Part shown: positions 8,379 through 16,212 of the stretch, one piece after another
How positions within the stretch are numbered: the stretch's first letter is position 1
Layout of the letters: every line of letters starts with the position of its first letter
Assembly (NCBI GenBank): GCA_000717735.1
Contig: JOBE01000034.1
Location: 16,551 to 80,550, forward strand
Direction: 5' to 3'
DNA length: 64,000 nucleotides
From: Streptomyces griseoluteus
GTDB taxonomy: Bacteria; Actinomycetota; Actinomycetes; Streptomycetales; Streptomycetaceae
Made by a program: the position numbers and the translations under genes
Notes under the pieces: model-generated
Seen by the model: only the letters and a program-made list of their open reading frames with translations
Told to the model about the DNA's origin: nothing
The model's database searches: none

Positions 8379-8990
8379 ATGGACACCAAGACGACGACAG
8401 AGAAGACCGGCGAGACCGGCGACGGCGCCGAGAGCCCCGAGAGCGCCGGGGCGGACATCGCCGCGAAGACCGCGAAGACCGCCGAGGCGGCTGAGACCGC
8501 GCCCGCCGTGGAGCCGCTGGACGCCGACGACCTCGATCCGGCCGACGAGATCGACAAGGACGACGACGAGGACGACGAGGCGCCGTTCCCGGACGAGGCC
8601 CCCGCTCCCGCCTCCGCCGGCATCGGCGGCGCCGCCGCGGCCGTGGTGTCCGCCGCCCTCGGCGTCGTCGCGCTCACCGGCACCTGGACCGGCAAGGTCG
8701 TCGCCGAGCGCGAGACCCTCATCGGTCAGATCAAGACCTCCGGATCCGGCACCCCGGCCCAGCAGATCTCCGAGATCTACGGCGACGCCTGGCACAGCGT
8801 CGCCGTGGTGAACGGCGTCTTCTCGCTCGTCGCCCTGCTCGTGGCCGTCCTCGTGCTCGTCCTTCCCGGGCGCCCCTCCTGGGTCCGCGCGGTCGCCGTC
8901 GCGGGCGCCGTCCTGGGCGGCCTCGGACTGCTCCTGTCGGTCGGTACCTACTTCGACCTGTTCCTGAGCCTCCCGACCGCCGGATCCTGA
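8379..8990 (+). CDS. Acidic-tailed membrane protein of unknown function
   Basis: A 203-residue protein. Residues 1-70 are highly acidic and disordered in character (Thr/Glu/Ala-rich, then a run of Asp/Glu around residue 60). Three membrane segments follow: about residues 84-105, a loop of about 40 residues (VAERETLIGQIKTSG...), then about 147-170 and 178-198. I do not recognise a named family. The ATG at 8379 has no Shine-Dalgarno, but TAGCGT at 8366-8371 lies 7 nt upstream, so the message may be leaderless. Cytosolic acidic tail plus small membrane bundle is all that can be said of function. Confidence 0.7.
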   Translation: MDTKTTTEKTGETGDGAESPESAGADIAAKTAKTAEAAETAPAVEPLDADDLDPADEIDKDDDEDDEAPFPDEAPAPASAGIGGAAAAVVSAALGVVALTGTWTGKVVAERETLIGQIKTSGSGTPAQQISEIYGDAWHSVAVVNGVFSLVALLVAVLVLVLPGRPSWVRAVAVAGAVLGGLGLLLSVGTYFDLFLSLPTAGS

Positions 8991-9005
8991 CGCCCCGGCC
9001 TGATC

Positions 9006-9052
9006 CCTCAGGCGGTGCCTAAGGCCCCCCTGAGGACCGCCTAAGGCCCCCC
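9006..9052. repeat. Paired CCTAAGGCCCCCC repeat and dyad
   Basis: The 13-mer CCTAAGGCCCCCC occurs at 9018-9030 and again at 9040-9052, 22 bp apart (two helical turns). CCTCAGG (9006-9012) and CCTGAGG (9029-9035) form a perfect dyad across the first copy. It lies between the acidic membrane protein gene and the following small gene and could be an operator or a terminator. Confidence 0.45.
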
Positions 9053-9158
9053 GTACCCCGAACATGCGGCACTCGCCCGATGTGGCCGCACCCCCTGGGA
9101 GACGAAGGTCGAGACATCGCAAGGAGCGATGCCGAGACCGAGACACCAGGAGCACCCG

Positions 9159-9356
9159 ATGTTCGCGTACGAACTCCACCGCCTGAACCACGCCGAACTC
9201 GTCCGTGAGGCCGCCGCCCAGCGTCTGTCCCGCCAGGCCGCCGACTCCGTCTCCACCGCCCGGGGCCTGCGCCGCCTCGGCCGGCGGAGCGGCGGCCAGG
9301 ACGCTGAGGGGCGGGTGAGCGACGGCGGACGCAGCCGCTTCGTCCGGGCCGCGTGA
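9159..9356 (+). CDS. Small basic protein of unknown function
   Basis: A 65-residue protein beginning MFAYELHRLNHAELVREA, with two amphipathic helices rich in Arg and Ala, then a Gly/Arg-rich tail. Short proteins with this N-terminus are common in Streptomyces as far as I recall, but no function is known to me. ATG 9159 is chosen over the upstream ATG 9129 because AGGAG sits 6 nt before it. It immediately precedes the LAL regulator gene. Confidence 0.6.
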   Translation: MFAYELHRLNHAELVREAAAQRLSRQAADSVSTARGLRRLGRRSGGQDAEGRVSDGGRSRFVRAA

Positions 9357-9402
9357 CCCCCGTATGGGCGACAGTACGGACGGCTGTGCGATGCTCGGCG
9401 CC

Positions 9403-12400
9403 GTGGAGACCAGGTCAGTCAGCCCCGTGTTCGTCGGCCGTGCCGGCGAACTCACCGCCCTCACCGAGGCGCTCTCCCGCGCGACCGCGGGAGAGCCCCA
9501 GGCCCTGCTCGTGGGCGGCGAGGCGGGGGTCGGCAAGACCCGGCTCATCGAGGAGTTCCTCGACACGGCCTGCGACCGGGGCGCCGTCGTCGCGCTCGGC
9601 GGCTGCGTCGAACTCGGCGCCGACGGACTGCCCTTCGCCCCCTTCGCCGCCGCACTGCGCTCGCTGCGCCGCCGGCTCCCCGACGAACTCACCGCGGCCG
9701 CCGAAGGACAGGAGAGCGAACTCGCCCGCCTGCTGCCCGAACTCGGCGAACCCGGCAGCCACGAATCCTCCGACGAGGACAGCACCGCCCGCCTCTTCGA
9801 ACTGACCGTACGGCTCCTGGAACGGCTCGCCGCCGACCGCACGATCGTGCTCGTCCTCGAAGACCTGCACTGGGCCGACGCCTCCACCCGCCACCTCCTC
9901 ACCTACCTCCTCCGCACCCTCCGCCGCGGCCGCATCGTGGTCGTCGCCAGCTACCGCGCCGACGACATCCACCGCCGCCACCCGCTGCGCCCCCTCCTCG
10001 CCGAACTCGACCGGCTCCGCACCATCCGCCGCATCGAACTCGCCCGCTTCACCCGCACCGAGGTGCACCGCCAGCTCACCGGCATCCTCGCCGCCGAACC
10101 CGACCCCGGCCTCGTCGAGGAGGTCTTCGAACGCTCCGACGGCAACGCCTTCTTCGTCGAGGAACTCGTCGTCTCCCACGAGGCGGGCTGCGCCCCCGGC
10201 CAGCTCAGCGACTCCCTGCGCGACCTCCTGCTCGTCCGGGTAGAGACGCTCACCGAGGACGCCCAGCGGGTCGCCAGGATCGTCGCCGAGGGCGGCTCCA
10301 CCGTCGAGTACGGTCTGCTCGCCGCCGTCGCCCGGCTCACCGAGGACGAACTCATCGAGGCGCTCCGGGCCTGCGTCGGCGCCAACATCCTGCTCGCCGT
10401 CCCCGACGGCGACGGCTACCGCTTCCGCCACTCCCTCGTCCGCGAGGCCGTCAGCGACGACCTGCTGCCCGGCGAACGATCCCGCCTCAACCGGCGCTAC
10501 GCCGAAGCCCTGGAGGCCGACCCCGGGCTCGTCAGGGCCGACGAGCGCGCCACCCGGCTCGCCACCTACTGGTACCACGCGCACGACTCCGCCAAGGCCC
10601 TGCCCGCCGTCCTCCGCGCCTCCGTCGCCACCCGCAAGCGCCACGCCTACGCCGAACAACTGCGCCTCCTCGAACGGGCCATGGAACTCTGGGACGAGGC
10701 CCCCGCCGAGATCCGCCGCTCGCTGCGACCCATGGACTACGCCGAGGCCTACCCGCCCTGCGGCTGCGACCCCGAGACCACCCCGCTCCGGTACCTCGAT
10801 CTGCTTGCCGAGGCCGCCGTCGCCGCCCGGCTCAGCGGCGACCGCGAACGCGCCCTGAAGATCGGCAAGACGGCGCTCCGCCTCCTCGACGGCGCGGACG
10901 AGAACGACCCGCTCCGCGCCGCCTGGTTCTGGACCGAGCGGGCCCGCCTCCAGTCCAACCTCGGCCGGGGCGACGGCTGGGAGGAGATCTCCCGCGCCCA
11001 GGAACTCGTCAAGGGCCTGCCGCCGTCCGCCGTCCACGCCGCGGTCCTCGTCGGCGCCGCCGGCTGGGGCATGCTCCGCAACCCCGGACCCGAGGCCCTC
11101 ACGGCCGCCGAACGCGCCGTCGAATACGCCCGCCACGTCAACGCCGAGTCGATCGAGCTCAACGCCCGCCTCACCCTCGGCACCCTCATGACCGCGGCAG
11201 GGGACGTCGAGACGGGCCTCGCCGAGATGCACGACGTACGGGAACGGACCACGGCCCTCGGCCAGTTCACCGAGGCCGCCCGCGCCCACATCAACATCGC
11301 CTCCTCCCTGGAAGCCCTCGGCCGCTCCCGCGAGGCCGTCGAACTCTCCGACTCCGGCGTCCGTCTCGCCCGCACCTACGGCCTCGTCGACAGCGTCAGC
11401 TGGATCGAGGCCAACCGGGCCGAGTCCCTCCTCTCCCTCGGGCACTGGGACGAGACCCAGGAGGCCGCCGAACGGCTGCTCCGCTCGGCGTCCAGCAGCA
11501 AGCCCCGAGGCTCGGCCTCCCTCCGCCTCGCCCAGCTCGCCGTCGCCCGCGGCGAACTCGACGCGGCCCGCCGCCACCTCGCCGACGCCCGCGCCGCCTA
11601 CGGCGCCCGCGACCCGATCCCGCAGTACACCCTGCTCATGGGGCAGATCGAGATCGCCGTGGCCGCCGCGGAGGGCCGCTTCGCGGACGTCAGGACCCGG
11701 CTCGCCGCCGTCGAACAGGCCGGCTTCCCGCCCGGCACCCACCGCTACGGCTGGCCGCTCGTCCTCACCGCGGCCACCGCCGAGGCCGACAGTCGGGGAC
11801 TGCCCGCCGCCGCGGAGGGCCGCGCGGAGGCGCTGGACACCATCCGCGCCTGCGTCCGCCGCCTCGCCACGCCAGCCCCCGTCTGGGCCGCCCACGCCCA
11901 GCAGGTCTCCGAGGAGATCGCCCGCGCCGAGGGCCGCGAGTCCGCCGCCCGCTGGGCCGAGACCGTCGCCGCCTTCGAACCGCTGGAACGCCCCGCCCAG
12001 CTGGCCCGCGCCCGGCACCGCCTCGCCGACGCCCTCCTCGTCGAGGGAGGCCACCGCGAGGAGGCCGCCGCCCTGCTCCGCGAGGCCCACGCCACCGCCG
12101 CCCGCCTCGGCGCCCGCCCGCTCCGCGAGGACGTGGAACTCCTCGCCGCCCGCGCCCGCCTCTCCCTGACACCGGAGAAGCGGGCCGCGGCACCGGCCGA
12201 GGCCGCCGACGACACCTTCGGCCTGACCCCTCGCGAGCAGGAGGTCCTGCGCCTGGTCGCGGCCGGCCGCACCAACCGTCAGATCGCCGAGGAACTGTTC
12301 ATCTCACCCAAGACGGCCAGCGTCCACGTCTCCAACATCCTCGCCAAGCTGGGCGTCGCCGGCCGTGGCGAGGCCGCCGCCCTGGCCCACCGCCTCCACC

Positions 12401-12420
12401 TCCTCGACACCACTCTCTAA
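9403..12420 (+). CDS. LAL-type LuxR family ATP-dependent transcriptional regulator
   Basis: A very large regulator (1005 residues from GTG 9403) with an N-terminal AAA/STAND ATPase and a C-terminal LuxR helix-turn-helix. Walker A is 'GGEAGVGKT', Walker B 'VLVLEDLHWAD'. The middle (about residues 400-900) is a helical TPR-like region rich in Ala, Arg and Glu. The final 65 residues begin FGLTPREQEVLRLVAAGR and contain 'NRQIAEELFISPKTASVH', the standard DNA-binding helix pair. LAL proteins usually act as ligand- and ATP-gated activators, often of secondary metabolism or sugar use; no target is evident. GTG 9403 is preferred because a promoter-like GCGACA/16 bp/GATGCT ends 7 nt upstream, suggesting a leaderless message; ATG 9364 in frame is the alternative. 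Confidence 0.9.
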   Translation: METRSVSPVFVGRAGELTALTEALSRATAGEPQALLVGGEAGVGKTRLIEEFLDTACDRGAVVALGGCVELGADGLPFAPFAAALRSLRRRLPDELTAAAEGQESELARLLPELGEPGSHESSDEDSTARLFELTVRLLERLAADRTIVLVLEDLHWADASTRHLLTYLLRTLRRGRIVVVASYRADDIHRRHPLRPLLAELDRLRTIRRIELARFTRTEVHRQLTGILAAEPDPGLVEEVFERSDGNAFFVEELVVSHEAGCAPGQLSDSLRDLLLVRVETLTEDAQRVARIVAEGGSTVEYGLLAAVARLTEDELIEALRACVGANILLAVPDGDGYRFRHSLVREAVSDDLLPGERSRLNRRYAEALEADPGLVRADERATRLATYWYHAHDSAKALPAVLRASVATRKRHAYAEQLRLLERAMELWDEAPAEIRRSLRPMDYAEAYPPCGCDPETTPLRYLDLLAEAAVAARLSGDRERALKIGKTALRLLDGADENDPLRAAWFWTERARLQSNLGRGDGWEEISRAQELVKGLPPSAVHAAVLVGAAGWGMLRNPGPEALTAAERAVEYARHVNAESIELNARLTLGTLMTAAGDVETGLAEMHDVRERTTALGQFTEAARAHINIASSLEALGRSREAVELSDSGVRLARTYGLVDSVSWIEANRAESLLSLGHWDETQEAAERLLRSASSSKPRGSASLRLAQLAVARGELDAARRHLADARAAYGARDPIPQYTLLMGQIEIAVAAAEGRFADVRTRLAAVEQAGFPPGTHRYGWPLVLTAATAEADSRGLPAAAEGRAEALDTIRACVRRLATPAPVWAAHAQQVSEEIARAEGRESAARWAETVAAFEPLERPAQLARARHRLADALLVEGGHREEAAALLREAHATAARLGARPLREDVELLAARARLSLTPEKRAAAPAEAADDTFGLTPREQEVLRLVAAGRTNRQIAEELFISPKTASVHVSNILAKLGVAGRGEAAALAHRLHLLDTTL

Positions 12421-12612
12421 GCCCACTGAGTCCACTGATTCCCCCGGGGCCGGGCGGGGCGCCCGTATCGTCACCCGGCCCGAGGTCAGGTCTATCGGTC
12501 CGCGCGAAGGATCGGCGTCGCCCGGATCCTCCCTGGTCAGAGCCTGCCTGCGCAGCTCCTCCTCGGTGTGCCTGCGTCCCGGCGCGAACAGCTCCGCCAT
12601 CGAGTCGAACAC
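12304..12612 (-). CDS. DUF6191-type small protein overlapping the luxR 3' end
   Basis: A protein of about 102 residues whose first 50 (FDSMAELFAPGRRHTEEELR, then 'DPSRGPIDLTSGRVTI') match what I recall of DUF6191, a small actinobacterial family. AAGGAGG lies 9 nt before GTG 12612; an in-frame GTG at 12618 has only 3 nt of spacing. The last 39 codons run antisense into the LAL regulator gene (117-bp overlap) and have no family resemblance, so the C-terminus is an extension produced by loss of the normal stop. It lies directly upstream of, and in the same direction as, the sugar dehydrogenase gene (10 bp or less apart on the minus strand, order dehydrogenase then this gene). Confidence 0.65.
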   Translation of the reverse strand: MFDSMAELFAPGRRHTEEELRRQALTREDPGDADPSRGPIDLTSGRVTIRAPRPAPGESVDSVGLESGVEEVEAVGQGGGLATAGDAQLGEDVGDVDAGRLG

Positions 12613-12627
12613 GGTCACCCGCCTCCT

Positions 12628-13782
12628 TCAGTTCACCTCCAGCCGGAGGATCCTGTCGTCCCCTGGCCCGGGAGTGCCCCGGGTGTCGGTTTCGCTGGTC
12701 ACCAGCCAGAGCCGCCCGCCGCCCCCGGCGAGGACCGTGCGCAGGCGTCCGTACTCCTCTGTCAGGAACGCCTCGGGGTTCCCCGACCGTTCCGCGCCGG
12801 AGAGCGGGACCCGCCACAGCCGCTCGCCTCTGAGCCCGGCCATCCAGATCGCGCCCTTCGCGTAGGCGATTCCGCTGGGGGAGGCCTCCGAGGTGCGCCA
12901 CTGCGCCACCGGGTCCACGAACCCCTCCCGCCCGGCCTGCCCCTCGGCCTCCGGCCAGCCGTAGTTCTTGCCGGCCTCGACCAGATTCAGCTCGTCCCAG
13001 GTGTTCTGCCCGAACTCCGCCGCCCACAGGCGGCCCGCCGTGTCCCAGGCGATGCCCTGCACGTTGCGGTGGCCGTACGAATAGACCACCGAACCGGCGA
13101 AGGGATTGCCCGGCGCGGGCCGGCCCTCCGGTGTCATCCGCAGGATCTTCCCGCCGAGCGACTCCCGGTCCTGCGCGAGGCCCGTCCTGCCGGTCTCGCC
13201 CGTCCCCGCGTACAGCATCCGGTCCGGCCCGAACGCGATGCGGCCGCCGTTGTGCACGACCCCCTTCGGGATGCCCGTGAGCACCGGCTGCGGCGCTCCG
13301 AGCCGGTCGCCGTCCCCGCCCTCGTACCGCATGCGCACGATGCGGTTGTCCGACTCCGCCGTCAGATACGCGTACACCCAGCCGTCCCGCACCGCGAGGC
13401 CCATGAGCCCGCCCTCGCCGCCCGGAACCACCCCCGGCACCTCGCCGAGCGACGTCTTCGCCCCGGTCCGCCCGTCCACCCGGGTGATCGTCCGCTCGTC
13501 CCGCGAGGAGACGAGGAGGTCCCCGCCAGGCAGCTCCGCGAGCCCCCACGGCGACTTCAGCCCCTCGGTCAGCGTGCCCGACACCGTCACCCGGCCACCG
13601 GCGGGCGCGGAGGACGAGCCCGGAGGCGAGGCGGAAGCGGGGGAGGACGCGGAGGCCGAAGGAGGCGACGACCTCGGTGGAGCCGTACCCGAGCGGTCCT
13701 CGGTGCCTCCCGAGGAGCAGCCCGCCACCAGGATCAGCACGGCAGTGCCCCACAGGGCCTTCACAACAGCAGGACGGCTCAT
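12628..13782 (-). CDS. Lipoprotein PQQ-dependent sugar dehydrogenase
   Basis: A 384-residue six-bladed beta-propeller protein of the soluble glucose/aldose dehydrogenase family. The N-terminus is a lipoprotein signal with lipobox LVAGC at about residues 18-22, then a Ser/Pro-rich linker of about 35 residues, so the enzyme is probably tethered outside the membrane. Family motifs include 'SPWGLAELPGGDLLVS', 'GGEGGLMGLAV', 'VVHNGGRIAFGPD' (with the likely catalytic His), 'GKILRMTPEGRPAPGNPF' and 'EFGQNTWDELNLVEAGKNYG'. The family oxidises aldose sugars with PQQ as cofactor. The ATG at 13782 is preferred because the signal peptide begins there. A TATCAA -10-like box lies about 60 nt upstream. Confidence 0.85.
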   Translation of the reverse strand: MSRPAVVKALWGTAVLILVAGCSSGGTEDRSGTAPPRSSPPSASASSPASASPPGSSSAPAGGRVTVSGTLTEGLKSPWGLAELPGGDLLVSSRDERTITRVDGRTGAKTSLGEVPGVVPGGEGGLMGLAVRDGWVYAYLTAESDNRIVRMRYEGGDGDRLGAPQPVLTGIPKGVVHNGGRIAFGPDRMLYAGTGETGRTGLAQDRESLGGKILRMTPEGRPAPGNPFAGSVVYSYGHRNVQGIAWDTAGRLWAAEFGQNTWDELNLVEAGKNYGWPEAEGQAGREGFVDPVAQWRTSEASPSGIAYAKGAIWMAGLRGERLWRVPLSGAERSGNPEAFLTEEYGRLRTVLAGGGGRLWLVTSETDTRGTPGPGDDRILRLEVN

Positions 13783-13922
13783 GGCACGGTCCCCCTTCGA
13801 CGAGTCGAGCGGCATCCCTTCACTCTTGATACACCGCTCGACCCGATCAGGTTCCCGACCGCCCCGGCCCGCCCCTCGGTGTCGCCTCGGAGGCCGTCCG
13901 GGGCGACCTCCCGGCGACGCTC

Positions 13923-14933
13923 TCAGTCCCAGGACCCCCGGGGCGCCGGAAGCGACGCGAGCTCCGCCAGGTCCACCGGCGTCAGCCGCAGCCCGGCGGC
14001 CCGGGCGTTCTCCACCGCCCACCGCTCCCGCTTCGCGCCCGGCACCGGCACGACGTGCGGCCCCCGGCCGAGCACCCACGCCAGTGCCACCTGCGCCGGC
14101 GTGACGTCCGGTCCGTGCCGCGCGGCCACCCGTCGCAGCCCCACCACCAGCGGCTGGTTCGCCGCCATCATCTCGGCCGTGAACCGGGGATGCCGGGCCC
14201 GTGGATCGTCCGGCTCGAAACCGCCGCCCGGGGTGAGGGTCCCCGTGAGGAACCCGTTCCCCAACGGCATCGCCGCCAGGAACCCGACGCCCCGCGCCGC
14301 ACACCACGGCAGCAGCCGCACCAGCGCCTCCTGTGACCACACCGACAGCTCGGCCTCCACCGCGGCGACCGGGAAGACCTGCTGGACCCGCTCCAGTTGG
14401 CGGATCGTTCCCTCATAGCCGTCACGGCTGACGCCCGTCGCGCCCCTGCGGGCCGACCGGGAGCCGACGGCGCACAGTCCGAGGGCCCGCACCTTGCCCG
14501 CGGAGACCAGCTCGGCCATCGCGCCCCAGGTCTCCTCGACCGGCACCTCGGGGTCCGCGCGGTGCAGCTGGTACAGGTCGATCACGTCGGTCTGGAGCCT
14601 CCGGAGCGAGGCGTCGCAGGCCCGACGCACGTATCCCGGCCTGCCGTTGGCGACCACGTGCTGATCGCCGACGAGCAGCCCGCACTTCGTCGAGACGAAC
14701 GCCTCCGCCCGTCGCTCCTTCAACACCCGCCCCAACAGAAGCTCGTTGGTGAACGGTCCGTACATGTCGGCGGTGTCGAGCAGGCTCACCCCGGCGTCGA
14801 GCGCCGCGTGCACCGTCCGCAGCGAGCGGTCCCCCCGCTGTTCCGAACGGCTGTACGCCCAGCTCATCGGCATGCACCCCAGGCCGATCGCACCCACGTC
14901 GAGCGCTGTCGCCCCGATAGTCCTGCGCTCCAC
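13923..14933 (-). CDS. Aldo/keto reductase
   Basis: A 336-residue NADPH-dependent oxidoreductase with the (beta/alpha)8 AKR fold. Catalytic tetrad segments are present: Asp and Tyr in 'LLDTADMYG', Lys in 'VSTKCG' and His in 'LYQLHRAD'. The C-terminal cofactor-binding stretch 'VVPVPGAKRERWAVENARA' is also typical. GTG 14933 is chosen because GGGAGGGG lies 9 nt upstream and the family N-terminus ('VERRTIGATALDVGAIGLG') begins there. It is divergent from the hydroxyacid dehydrogenase at 15010 (76 bp between starts), so the two may share control. Substrate not predictable. Confidence 0.88.
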   Translation of the reverse strand: MERRTIGATALDVGAIGLGCMPMSWAYSRSEQRGDRSLRTVHAALDAGVSLLDTADMYGPFTNELLLGRVLKERRAEAFVSTKCGLLVGDQHVVANGRPGYVRRACDASLRRLQTDVIDLYQLHRADPEVPVEETWGAMAELVSAGKVRALGLCAVGSRSARRGATGVSRDGYEGTIRQLERVQQVFPVAAVEAELSVWSQEALVRLLPWCAARGVGFLAAMPLGNGFLTGTLTPGGGFEPDDPRARHPRFTAEMMAANQPLVVGLRRVAARHGPDVTPAQVALAWVLGRGPHVVPVPGAKRERWAVENARAAGLRLTPVDLAELASLPAPRGSWD

Positions 14934-15009
14934 CTGCCGGTACCCCTCCCCTGTGCCGTCCCCCAAAGTAACCAATGGCGCAAAGGATTCTTCGCATAGC
15001 CTCCCGGTC

Positions 15010-15975
15010 ATGAGCTTCGAAGACATGACCACCGACGTGTGGCTTCCGATTCCCGCGGGCGAGATCGAAGGACTCCCCGAACCGGGCACGTCGGGCCTGA
15101 ACTACCGCTTCTGGGACGGCAGACCGCAGTTTCCCGCCGACCCGGCCCGCTGCGCCTTCTACGTCGTCCCTTACATGAAGGGCACCGAGATCGCCGTCCG
15201 GCCGCTGGCCGCCATGACCTCGGTCCGGGCCGTGCAGACCCTGTCCGCAGGCATCGACCACGTCACGCCCGGCATCGGCTCGCTGCGCCCCGGGGTCGCC
15301 CTCTGCAACGCGAAGGGCGTCCACGAGGCCAGCACCGCCGAGCTCACGCTCGCGCTGATCCTGGCCTCGCTGCGCGGCATCCCGGGCTTCGTGCGCGGCC
15401 AGGACGCCGAGGAGTGGCGGGACGGCTTCTACCCGGCCCTCGCCGACAAGTCCGTCCTGATCGTCGGGTACGGGTCGATCGGCGCCGCCATCGAAGACCG
15501 GCTCGCGCCCTTCGAGTGCGCGCGGGTAGCGCGCGTCGCACGCTCCGCGCGCACCACAGCGCGCGGTCCTGTCCACGCCCTGACGGAGCTGCCGGCGCTG
15601 CTCCCGGAGGCGGACGTGGTCGTGCTCTCCACTCCGCTCACGCCCGCGACCAGGCATCTCGCCGACGCCGGGTTCCTGTCCCGGATGAAGGACGGGGCGC
15701 TCCTCGTGAACGTCTCCCGCGGACCGGTCGTGGACACGTCGGCGCTGCTCAAGGAGGTCGAGAGCGGCCGGATCACGGCGGCGCTCGACGTCACCGATCC
15801 GGAACCGCTGCCGGCCGGGCACCCGTTGTGGCACGCTCCCGGTGTCCTGATCAGTCCCCATGTGGGAGGTTCCACCTCGGCTTTCATGCCGCGGGCGAAG
15901 CGGCTGATCGCGGGACAGCTGCGCCGGTTCGTGGCGGGTGAGGAACTGGCGAACGTCCTCCTCACCACCGGCTGA
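15010..15975 (+). CDS. D-isomer-specific 2-hydroxyacid dehydrogenase
   Basis: A 321-residue NAD-dependent dehydrogenase. The Rossmann motif is 'VLIVGYGSIGAAIEDRL'; catalytic Arg lies in 'NVSRGPVVD', Glu in 'DVTDPEPLPAGHPLW' and His in 'LISPHVGGST'. The family interconverts 2-oxoacids and D-2-hydroxyacids. A TAGCCT box at 14997-15002 lies 7 nt before the ATG and no Shine-Dalgarno is visible, so the message is probably leaderless. The gene is divergent from the aldo/keto reductase. Confidence 0.88.
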   Translation: MSFEDMTTDVWLPIPAGEIEGLPEPGTSGLNYRFWDGRPQFPADPARCAFYVVPYMKGTEIAVRPLAAMTSVRAVQTLSAGIDHVTPGIGSLRPGVALCNAKGVHEASTAELTLALILASLRGIPGFVRGQDAEEWRDGFYPALADKSVLIVGYGSIGAAIEDRLAPFECARVARVARSARTTARGPVHALTELPALLPEADVVVLSTPLTPATRHLADAGFLSRMKDGALLVNVSRGPVVDTSALLKEVESGRITAALDVTDPEPLPAGHPLWHAPGVLISPHVGGSTSAFMPRAKRLIAGQLRRFVAGEELANVLLTTG

Positions 15976-16158
15976 ACCGCGGATGGCGCGCAGGGGCGGC
16001 AGGACGGCGCCCACCGGCCGTCGGGCAGGGCGTACGGCCGGTCGGCCGGGCCGCGCCTGGGCCGGTCGGGTGAGAGCGCCCCCGACACGCGCCGCGTACA
16101 AGCCCCCAGGTCGTCACGGAGAGTACTGCGACCCTGTCCCTGAGTGACGGTCCTGGTG

Positions 16159-16164
16159 TATCGT
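16159..16164 (+). promoter_or_regulatory. Candidate -10 box (TATCGT) for the GGDEF-EAL gene
   Basis: TATCGT fits TANNNT. Transcription starting about 7 nt later would exclude the in-frame GTG at 16144 and favour GTG 16213, which has GGGGAG just upstream. No clear -35 is seen. Confidence 0.35.
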
Positions 16165-16212
16165 CCCGGAGCGGGGGACTGCGTCGAGTACGGGCTGACG
16201 CTGGGGAGCGAA

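Noticed and set aside
12628..14340. Sugar dehydrogenase frame open for 570 codons, suggesting a longer protein
   Set aside because: The lipoprotein signal starts at 13782; upstream codons are antisense to the aldo/keto reductase region and not conserved in character.
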